NCBI GenBank assembly: GCA_002492725.1
Contig: DLAF01000035.1
Span: 1 to 17,152, forward strand
Length of the DNA stretch: 17,152 bases
Direction: 5' to 3'
From: Lachnospiraceae bacterium UBA7054
Lineage (GTDB): Bacteria; Bacillota; Clostridia; Lachnospirales; Lachnospiraceae
Made by a program: the position numbers and the translations under genes. Positions 1-5,461 of the stretch are shown in pieces (the stretch's first letter is position 1; every line of letters starts with the position of its first letter). The notes under the pieces were generated by a model, which was given only the letters and a program-made list of their open reading frames with translations, did no database searches and was not told where the DNA came from.

Positions 1-4
1 CATA

Positions 5-27
5 AAGGATAATTTCTTATTATCCTT
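5..27. repeat. 9-bp perfect inverted repeat at the window edge
   Basis: AAGGATAAT (5-13) and ATTATCCTT (19-27) are perfect reverse complements around a 5-nt loop. No T-run follows on the plus strand, so it is not an obvious intrinsic terminator in that direction. A second small dyad, TAGTC (45-49) with GACTA (57-61), lies just downstream. Nothing else recognisable was found between here and the integrase stop at 211. It could be the 3' structure of a gene outside the window or a recombinase-related site; neither can be decided here. Confidence 0.5.
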
Positions 28-155
28 AAATGAATGAAGGAATCTAGTCAGTTATAGACTAAGATGTCGTACTTATTGGATCAGCTATGGAGAGGGAAAG
101 ATGACGGTAAGACACGTCAGCAAGGAACGAGCGAATGGCAGACTGATGAGAAAAT

Positions 156-194
156 GGAACAAAACAACCCGCCTAAACGAGTTGCCATTGTTCC
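156..194 (-). terminator. Imperfect hairpin behind the integrase gene
   Basis: GGAACAA (156-162) pairs with TTGTTCC (188-194), and inside it CAAC (165-168) pairs with GTTG (181-184). On the minus strand the hairpin begins 17 nt after the integrase stop and is followed by ATTTTC, a weak U-tract. The position fits an intrinsic terminator for the integrase, but the internal bulges and short U-tract make it weak. Confidence 0.4.
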
Positions 195-210
195 CTCCCC
201 TTTCCATAAC

Positions 211-1128
211 TCACACCCTAAAATCCTTCCTCGGATGCTTCGTCGCCAGGATATCCTTCTGCTTCGCCACCGACACATGCGTATAAATCTCCGTCACATT
301 GATGGAACTGTGCCCCAGCATTTCCTGAATGTAGCGGATATCCACATCCGCATCCAGAAGGCTTGTTGCGAAGGTGTGACGGAACATATGCGGTGTAATG
401 TGCTGCTCGATGGAGGCGAGAGCGGTGTATTTGTTGATCATCCTGCGCACGGACTGATCGGAGAGCGCGTTCCCGCAGTGATTGATAAAGAAATGCCGGC
501 AGGATGTTCTTTTAGCGCGAATGCTTTCGTCGTAGGCTGTCAGGATGCGGATTACCGCCTCGCTGCCGATTTGCAGACGGCGTTCACGGCTTCCCTTTCC
601 GTAGATGAGAATGGTTCCGTCAGACAGATTCACGTCGTCTGTTTTCAGACAGCAAAGCTCAGAAATCCGCATGCCCGTTGCAAACAGCAGCTCCGCCACG
701 GCGGCATCTCGCAGGGTGTTTTGCTTTTGGTAAGGCGTTACAGCGTTTTTATGTTGTCTGTATATGGTAGCCAGGAATAACTCGACCGTGTTCAGGGGGA
801 TGGTCTTAGGCAGGATCACCGGTTCGCGGAAACGGACTCGTATCTTGTTAAAAGGATTGTTGTCGATGATTTCCCGATATTCGAGATAGTGAAACAGTGC
901 TTTGACGGAGGCAATCTTGCGCTTTGCCGTTTTGGGTTTAAATTGCCCGTGCAGCCTCGCAATATAGGATTCCAAGATTTCTGAGGTAATCTCCGTGATC
1001 TGCGTTTTGGGGGTCTGCTCACAAAACTGCCGCAGATCAATACGGTAGGCTTTCAGTGTCTTTTGGTCAAGGCATTTTTGCATCTCGCAGTATTCCAGGT
1101 AATTGTCAATACAGGTTTTGGTGTCCAT
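211..1128 (-). CDS. Tyrosine recombinase / integrase (XerC/D-like)
   Basis: A 305-residue tyrosine recombinase that would cut and rejoin DNA through a covalent 3'-phosphotyrosine. Residues about 1-100 form the helical N-terminal core-binding domain typical of phage and Xer integrases. The catalytic domain follows with the full active-site set visible: R154 in TGMRISEL, K178 in GKGSRERR, H247 and R250 in HMFRHTFA, H273 in LGHSS, and nucleophile Y282 in IYTHV. The ATG at 1128 is preceded by an AAAGGAGA ribosome site 8 nt away. The length matches XerC/XerD, but it stands alone without the usual chromosomal partners, and no phage genes are visible. It may serve a mobile element or an invertible DNA segment outside the window, or be an orphan Xer paralogue. 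The family call is firm; its target is unknown. Confidence 0.93.
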   Translation of the reverse strand: MDTKTCIDNYLEYCEMQKCLDQKTLKAYRIDLRQFCEQTPKTQITEITSEILESYIARLHGQFKPKTAKRKIASVKALFHYLEYREIIDNNPFNKIRVRFREPVILPKTIPLNTVELFLATIYRQHKNAVTPYQKQNTLRDAAVAELLFATGMRISELCCLKTDDVNLSDGTILIYGKGSRERRLQIGSEAVIRILTAYDESIRAKRTSCRHFFINHCGNALSDQSVRRMINKYTALASIEQHITPHMFRHTFATSLLDADVDIRYIQEMLGHSSINVTEIYTHVSVAKQKDILATKHPRKDFRV

Positions 1129-1175
1129 TGGTTAAGTCTCCTTTGTCTTTTGTGTAATGCTTTCATTGTAGCCTA

Positions 1176-1204
1176 TTTTCATTTAGGGCAGGGAGTATTA
1201 TAAT
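1176..1204 (+). promoter_or_regulatory. Candidate sigma-A promoter for the 1320 gene
   Basis: TTTTCA (1176-1181) and TATAAT (1199-1204) are separated by 17 nt. The -10 is perfect; the -35 matches TTGACA at four of six positions. It would give a leader of about 110 nt before the ATG at 1320. The -10 sits in the symmetric run TATTATAATA, so weak activity on the other strand toward the integrase is conceivable. Confidence 0.5.
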
Positions 1205-1319
1205 ATTCTTTAAGCAGAAAATCGAGGAATCGGGAAATATATTCCAGGGCTGAAATGTAAAAGCAATGTGGTTTTATATTTCGCTGCTGCATGGAAAACT
1301 GCCTGAAAGGACGATATAA

Positions 1320-1622
1320 ATGATCGACAAACAGACTTTTCATCCCTTAAATTACATCAAAAAAGAGGAATACTCCGGCAGTATGGACGGGATGCGCTAT
1401 CTTTTGAAACGGGATAAGGACGGAGAGGCGGACGTGATCCGGGTGACGGTATGGCCGGAGCCGCTTGGCATTTTTAAAACGCCGCAGGAAAAGCAGACAT
1501 CCATCTTGGTGCCGCTGACGGCGGAGGGCGTGGAACAGGCGGCGGATTGGCTTAATGAGCAGTATGAGACGAGAAAGGACTACTGGATGGAAAATCTGCA
1601 CAGGCCGTGGACAGAGGCGTGA
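1320..1622 (+). CDS. Small conserved-looking protein, unknown function
   Basis: A 100-residue cytoplasmic protein with no signal peptide or membrane segment. The start ATG is supported by GAAAGGA (1305-1311) 8 nt upstream. The sequence is rich in charged and aromatic residues. Visible blocks are MRYLLKRD, IRVTVWPEP, a TPQEK turn, and a helical end (EGVEQAADWLNEQYE) closing with WMENLHRPW. The regular alternation of beta-like and helical stretches and a sensible codon pattern suggest a real gene, but I do not recognise the family and assign no function. It has its own candidate promoter and is followed by an inverted repeat rather than a clear terminator. Confidence 0.72.
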   Translation: MIDKQTFHPLNYIKKEEYSGSMDGMRYLLKRDKDGEADVIRVTVWPEPLGIFKTPQEKQTSILVPLTAEGVEQAADWLNEQYETRKDYWMENLHRPWTEA

Positions 1623-1666
1623 TTTTCCACAAGATTTACATAAATATTTGGTCATATTGTGGAAAA
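1623..1666. repeat. 10-bp inverted repeat with two DnaA-box-like sites
   Basis: TTTTCCACAA (1623-1632) and its exact reverse complement TTGTGGAAAA (1657-1666) are separated by 24 nt. Each arm holds TTTTCCACA, one base off the DnaA-box consensus TTATCCACA. A second dyad, AAAAAGC (1672-1678) with GCTTTTT (1681-1687), follows immediately and could form a weak AU-rich terminator for the preceding gene. Whether the large repeat acts as an RNA hairpin or a protein-binding site is open. Confidence 0.5.
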
Positions 1667-1678
1667 GTGAGAAAAAGC

Positions 1679-1708
1679 TTGCTTTTTATACAAGATGGAG
1701 TATATAAT
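1679..1708 (+). promoter_or_regulatory. Candidate promoter for the 91-residue gene
   Basis: A perfect TATAAT (1703-1708) lies 18 nt after TTGCTT (1679-1684), a weak -35. Transcription would begin near 1715, about 60 nt before the ATG at 1774. The -35 overlaps the right arm of a small AU-rich dyad. Confidence 0.45.
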
Positions 1709-1773
1709 GGAAGAAGAAAGTTGACATAAAGTTGACTGCAACGGACATAAGTGAGGGGCTTGGAGGTAGTGAT

Positions 1774-2049
1774 ATGGCGGCGTTACATTTGAACGCGTTA
1801 TTTTTTAACCATGAAATCTCTTTTTGCAAGGTGTACAATGCCGAGAGCAAGGACAAGCTGGAGAGGCTCTTTGTCTCCAATCGTATCTCCTTTTTCGTGG
1901 AGTGGCAGGAAAAGAGTTTCTGGGAACGTTTCTTTGGAAGGGTAGGGGAGAACAAAGAAGTGTTCACCATACATATCAATGAGGCGGACACGCTGCGGGC
2001 AAAGGATTTGGCGGAAGGGATTGAAAGTGTGCAGATTGCGTCAGCGTAA
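1774..2049 (+). CDS. Small protein of unknown function
   Basis: A 91-residue protein beginning MAALHLNALFFNHEISF. The ATG at 1774 was chosen over an in-frame TTG at 1732 because TGGAGG (1761-1766) sits 7 nt before it and the upstream codons look like leader. No membrane segment or signal peptide is seen. The core block CKVYNAESKDKLERLFVSNRISFFVEWQ has a beta-helix-beta look that loosely recalls small DUF2007-like fold proteins, but this is an impression only. Asp and Glu cluster toward the end (INEADTLRAKDLAEGIESVQIA). It is preceded by its own candidate promoter and followed by a terminator-like hairpin, so it may be monocistronic. Confidence 0.72.
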   Translation: MAALHLNALFFNHEISFCKVYNAESKDKLERLFVSNRISFFVEWQEKSFWERFFGRVGENKEVFTIHINEADTLRAKDLAEGIESVQIASA

Positions 2050-2127
2050 GTGGATATTCGGCTTTTTGGATGCCGTCGCTGGGAAATAGGGTTAATGAGA
2101 CATAATATATTGGGAATATGATAAATG

Positions 2128-2157
2128 GCCTTGGGTGTTTTCCGAGGCTTTCTTTTT
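2128..2157 (+). terminator. Intrinsic terminator between the 91-aa gene and rlmD
   Basis: GCCTTGG (2128-2134) pairs with CCGAGGC (2142-2148) with one G-U wobble, over a 7-nt loop, and is followed by TTTCTTTTT (2149-2157). It lies 79 nt after the upstream stop and only a few bases before the rlmD ribosome site at 2161-2166, so it either ends the upstream transcript or acts as an attenuator in an rlmD leader. Confidence 0.65.
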
Positions 2158-2174
2158 AGGAAAGGATCAGAAAA

Positions 2175-3329
2175 ATGGAGAAGAAACAGCAGAGCCTCTG
2201 TTCGGTTTTCAAAAAATGCGGGGGTTGCCAATATATAGATACGCCCTATCAGGAACAGTTGAAAAGAAAGCAGCGGCAGGCGGAGCGGCTTTTGAAAGAA
2301 TTTGGCAAGGTGGCGCCGATCATCGGCATGGAAGAACCTGCCCATTACCGCAACAAGGTGCACGCGGTCTTTGATTTTCAGAAAGGTAGGGGAATTGTTT
2401 CGGGTATTTATCAGGAGAAAAGCCACCGTGTGGTGCCTGTGGAAGGGTGTCTATTGGAGAACGAGAAGGCGGATGAGATTATCCTGTCGGTGAGGGAACT
2501 TGCAAAATCTTTTAAATATAAGGCATACAATGAGGACACCGGGTACGGCCTTCTGCGTCATGTGTTGGTTCGCGTGGGACATGTCACGGGAGAGATTATG
2601 GTGGTGCTGGTACTTGGCTCACCCATTCTTCCTTCCAAAAATCATTTTGTAAAGGAGTTATGCAAACTACATCCTGAGATTACCACGATTCTGGTCAATG
2701 TGAACAGCAAGCGCACCAGCATGGTGCTGGGGGAGAAGGAGCAGGTGATCTACGGGAAGGGTTATATCGAGGACGAGCTCTGCGGCAGGCGGTTCCGAAT
2801 TTCTGCGAAATCCTTCTATCAGGTCAATTCCGTACAAACGGAGGTACTTTATCAGAAGGCGCTTTCTTATGCGGCGCTCACGGGCAGGGAGACGGTGGTG
2901 GACGCCTATTGCGGGATTGGCACCATTGCCCTGGCGGCGGCAGAACAGGCAAAGAAAGTCATCGGGGTGGAGCTGAATAAAGATGCGGTGCGGGATGCGG
3001 TGACGAACGCGAAGATTAATCAGATCAAAAACGCGGATTTTTATCTGAACGATGCGGGCAGATTCCTGACCCAGATGGCGGAGGCCGGGGAAAAGGTGGA
3101 CGTGGTCTTTTTGGATCCGCCAAGGAGTGGCAGCACAGAGGAATTTCTGGATGCGCTGCTTCGCATCAGTCCGAAGCGGGTGGTTTATATTTCCTGCGAG
3201 CCGGAGACGCTGGCGCGGGATTTAAAGTATTTGACGGGGAAAAGCAGTTACCGCGTGCAGGAGATCACGCCGGTGGATATGTTTCCTTTTACGGAGAATA
3301 TCGAGGCTGCATGCCTTTTGAGTTCATGA
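2175..3329 (+). CDS. rlmD: 23S rRNA (uracil-C5)-methyltransferase, RlmD/RumA family
   Basis: A 384-residue SAM-dependent enzyme expected to make 5-methyluridine in 23S rRNA. N-terminal cysteines C9, C15, C18 and C92 fit the [4Fe-4S] ligand pattern of the family. The Rossmann domain shows DAYCGIGT (243-250) for SAM binding and DPPRSG (314-319). The catalytic nucleophile is C341 in YISCEPETLARDL, and VDMFPFTENIE (367-377) carries the conserved Glu. The usual FPHT histidine is Phe here. It is shorter than E. coli RlmD (433 residues) because the N-terminal TRAM domain is absent, so the target uridine (1939, 747 or both, as for RlmCD) cannot be assigned. Start ATG follows AAAGGA (2161-2166) at 8 nt. 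The carboxypeptidase gene starts 38 nt after the stop, suggesting cotranscription. Confidence 0.9.
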   Translation: MEKKQQSLCSVFKKCGGCQYIDTPYQEQLKRKQRQAERLLKEFGKVAPIIGMEEPAHYRNKVHAVFDFQKGRGIVSGIYQEKSHRVVPVEGCLLENEKADEIILSVRELAKSFKYKAYNEDTGYGLLRHVLVRVGHVTGEIMVVLVLGSPILPSKNHFVKELCKLHPEITTILVNVNSKRTSMVLGEKEQVIYGKGYIEDELCGRRFRISAKSFYQVNSVQTEVLYQKALSYAALTGRETVVDAYCGIGTIALAAAEQAKKVIGVELNKDAVRDAVTNAKINQIKNADFYLNDAGRFLTQMAEAGEKVDVVFLDPPRSGSTEEFLDALLRISPKRVVYISCEPETLARDLKYLTGKSSYRVQEITPVDMFPFTENIEAACLLSS

Positions 3330-3367
3330 TTTTTAAGGATGTTGGAGATAATGTTTTTGGAGGTATT

Positions 3368-4621
3368 ATGACAGAGGCTTATTTGAATGAAATGCAGACA
3401 AGTTTCGTCTGGGAAGAAGACCCGGAGGAAGAAAGACAGGATCGCATCCGTTACGAGAGACGGCAGCAGAAACGGTTAGAAAGGCAGCGGCGGGAGAAAC
3501 GGCAGCGTATGTTGGCGGGGCTTACCTTTTTCGGTTTACTTGGTGTGATTATTTTGCTGCGTGTTTTGGTAGTAAAATCTGACGGGAGAGTGGAAAAGGA
3601 AAACGTGCTGCCAGCCCGGGAAACGGTAGCCGCGGATCAGCCTGACAGAGCGGAAACAGTAAAGATAGCGGAAGATGTCCCGACGGAAGCAGACACATCG
3701 GAAACGGAAGAGATGACCGCAAGGATTGGGGAAGAAGCGGGAGAACCTGAGATAGAGGAAACGCAATCAGAAGAAACGGCGATTGAGGAGGAAAACACGA
3801 TTTACCGATTCGCGGAGACAGAGGATACGGTTGCCATTGACAGTGCAGATGTCATCAGTACGCACGCCATTTTGGTGGATGAGAGCACCGATAGGATCAT
3901 CGCGGTGAAAGGCGCACGGGAGCGGATCATGCCGGCCTCCATGACAAAGGTTTTGACGGTTTTGGTGGCAGCAGAGCAGATTCCGGAAGAAAAGCTGGAT
4001 GACACCTTCACGATGACGCTGGAGATTACGGATTACGCCTATGTCAATGACTGCAGCTCCGTGGGGTTTCTGGATGGGGAGGAGGTGCCGATTCGGGATT
4101 TGTTCTATGGGACGGCCATGCATTCCGGAGGGGATGCGGCGCTGGGACTGGCCTATTATGTAGCGGGATCCCAGGAGGCCTTTGTGGAAATGATGAATCA
4201 GAAACTGGATGAGCTTGGGATAGCGGACAGCACGCATTTTACCAATTGCGTTGGCCTTTATGACGAAGCGCATTACAGTACGGCCTATGATCTGGCGGTG
4301 ATCATGAAGGCGGCGCTGCAAAACGACCTGTGCAGGGAAGTGATGTCGAAGCATATTTACACCACAAAGCCCACGGCGCAACATCCTGAGGGAATTGAAA
4401 TCTCCAACTGGTTTTTGAGAAAGATCGAGGACAAGGATACCGGCGGCGAGGTGCTCTGCGCCAAGACGGGTTATGTTGTCCAGTCCAAAAACTGTGCCGT
4501 AAGCTATGAGATGTCGGCGGGCAAAACGCCGTACATCTGCGTGACGGCGGGTTCCACAAGCAGCTGGCGTTGTATCTACGACCATGTGGAAATTTATAAC
4601 AGGTATATTCCCACAAAATGA
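3368..4621 (+). CDS. D-alanyl-D-alanine carboxypeptidase (PBP5/DacA-like, S11)
   Basis: A 417-residue low-molecular-weight penicillin-binding protein that would trim the terminal D-Ala of peptidoglycan pentapeptides outside the membrane. Residues 1-48 are a highly charged cytoplasmic tail (Arg/Glu/Gln-rich). Residues 49-69 form one membrane segment, giving a signal-anchor topology. Residues 75-160 are a long acidic Glu/Thr linker. The S11 domain follows with SMTK (191-194, nucleophile S191, K194), SGG (253-255, in place of SGN) and KTG (366-368). The N-terminal anchor differs from classical DacA, which has a cleaved signal and a C-terminal amphipathic anchor. ATG 3368 is preferred over in-frame ATG 3311, which overlaps rlmD, because TTGGAGG lies just upstream. 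It follows rlmD without a terminator. Confidence 0.9.
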   Translation: MTEAYLNEMQTSFVWEEDPEEERQDRIRYERRQQKRLERQRREKRQRMLAGLTFFGLLGVIILLRVLVVKSDGRVEKENVLPARETVAADQPDRAETVKIAEDVPTEADTSETEEMTARIGEEAGEPEIEETQSEETAIEEENTIYRFAETEDTVAIDSADVISTHAILVDESTDRIIAVKGARERIMPASMTKVLTVLVAAEQIPEEKLDDTFTMTLEITDYAYVNDCSSVGFLDGEEVPIRDLFYGTAMHSGGDAALGLAYYVAGSQEAFVEMMNQKLDELGIADSTHFTNCVGLYDEAHYSTAYDLAVIMKAALQNDLCREVMSKHIYTTKPTAQHPEGIEISNWFLRKIEDKDTGGEVLCAKTGYVVQSKNCAVSYEMSAGKTPYICVTAGSTSSWRCIYDHVEIYNRYIPTK

Positions 4622-4640
4622 ATTGATAGATTTTAAACAG

Positions 4641-4661
4641 GCATATACTGACAGAATATGC
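4641..4661. promoter_or_regulatory. 21-nt palindrome, probable TetR operator, with adjacent -10
   Basis: The left arm GCATATACTG (4641-4650) and right arm CAGAATATGC (4652-4661) flank a central A; nine of ten positions pair. TATACT (4662-4667), a good -10, abuts its right end, so a bound dimer would cover the -35 region. It lies 49 nt upstream of the TetR start, the usual place for an autoregulatory operator. The assignment is inference from position and symmetry. Confidence 0.65.
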
Positions 4662-4710
4662 TATACTTTTGTAAGGGAAATCAGTGAAGTTGAAGGACAA
4701 GGAGAACGCC

Positions 4711-5286
4711 ATGCCAAATACAAACACGACTAAGATTGCACTTGGGGAAGCGTTGAAAAAGCTGGCGCTGACCAAGCGGCTGGAAAAAATAACGATCAAC
4801 GATCTCACGGCGGAATGCGGCATCAGCCGGATGGCCTTTTATTATCATTTTAAGGATATTTATGATCTGATTGAATGGATCTGCGTGGAGGATGGGAAAA
4901 AGGTATTACAGGGCAAAAAGACCTATGAGACCTGGCAGATGGGGATGCGTCAGGTCTTTGAGGCTGTTTTGGAAAACAAAGCGTTTATCTTAAACGTGTA
5001 CCGCAGCATCGGCAGGGAAAAGATTGAGAGTTATCTCTATAAATTTACATACGATATGATCAAGGAGGTTGTGGAGGAAAAATGCCGGGGAATTGAGGTG
5101 GCGGCAGAGCATAAGGCCTTTATTGCCGATTTTTACAAGTACGGATTTGTGGGTATTATGCTGGACTGGATTGGACGCGGTATGAAGGAGGATTATGAGA
5201 AGATCATCGAGAATATGAGCGTTATGCTGCATGGCAATATTGCCCGTTCCATTAAAAATTTTGAAAAGGCAGAGAGTGGCGGATGA
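4711..5286 (+). CDS. TetR/AcrR-family transcriptional regulator
   Basis: A 191-residue dimeric DNA-binding regulator. The N-terminal helix-turn-helix spans about residues 12-50 with the signature ITINDLTAECGISRMAFYYH, where FYYHF is the classical end of the TetR recognition helix. The C-terminal half (about 70-185) is helical and resembles the DhaS/TetR_C_8 type of ligand domain. ATG 4711 is supported by AAGGAG (4699-4704) 6 nt upstream; an in-frame GTG at 4684 lacks a ribosome site. A palindrome at 4641-4661 suggests autorepression. The next gene is oleate hydratase, but a strong terminator separates the two, so they are not obviously one operon. A fatty-acid-type ligand would make sense from the context only. 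Confidence 0.9.
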   Translation: MPNTNTTKIALGEALKKLALTKRLEKITINDLTAECGISRMAFYYHFKDIYDLIEWICVEDGKKVLQGKKTYETWQMGMRQVFEAVLENKAFILNVYRSIGREKIESYLYKFTYDMIKEVVEEKCRGIEVAAEHKAFIADFYKYGFVGIMLDWIGRGMKEDYEKIIENMSVMLHGNIARSIKNFEKAESGG

Positions 5287-5329
5287 GTGGAGAATGCCGT
5301 TTATAGCTTTTTCGTACTAAGCAAATCAG

Positions 5330-5365
5330 GCGGAATGATAAGTTTTTTATCATTCCGCTTTTTTT
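5330..5365 (+). terminator. Strong intrinsic terminator after the TetR gene
   Basis: GCGGAATGATAA (5330-5341) and TTATCATTCCGC (5347-5358) form a perfect 12-bp stem with a GTTTT loop, followed by seven T residues (5359-5365). It ends the transcript 43 nt after the TetR stop and isolates it from the oleate hydratase gene. Confidence 0.92.
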
Positions 5366-5370
5366 GTTAA

Positions 5371-5399
5371 TTGGCCGGAAGAAAGGAAGCGGCTATGAT
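5371..5399 (+). promoter_or_regulatory. Candidate promoter for oleate hydratase
   Basis: TTGGCC (5371-5376) and TATGAT (5394-5399) are spaced 17 nt. It starts just after the TetR terminator and would give a leader of about 56 nt. I see no copy of the TetR palindrome overlapping it. Confidence 0.5.
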
Positions 5400-5461
5400 G
5401 GCTTTAGCATAAAAACAAGGCGGAATCCAAAACTGCCGAAAACGGAAAGGTGGAATATCGT

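Noticed and set aside
64..780. A 238-codon open frame on the plus strand over the integrase
   Set aside because: It is antisense to a complete tyrosine recombinase with all catalytic residues and has no ribosome site or recognisable domain.
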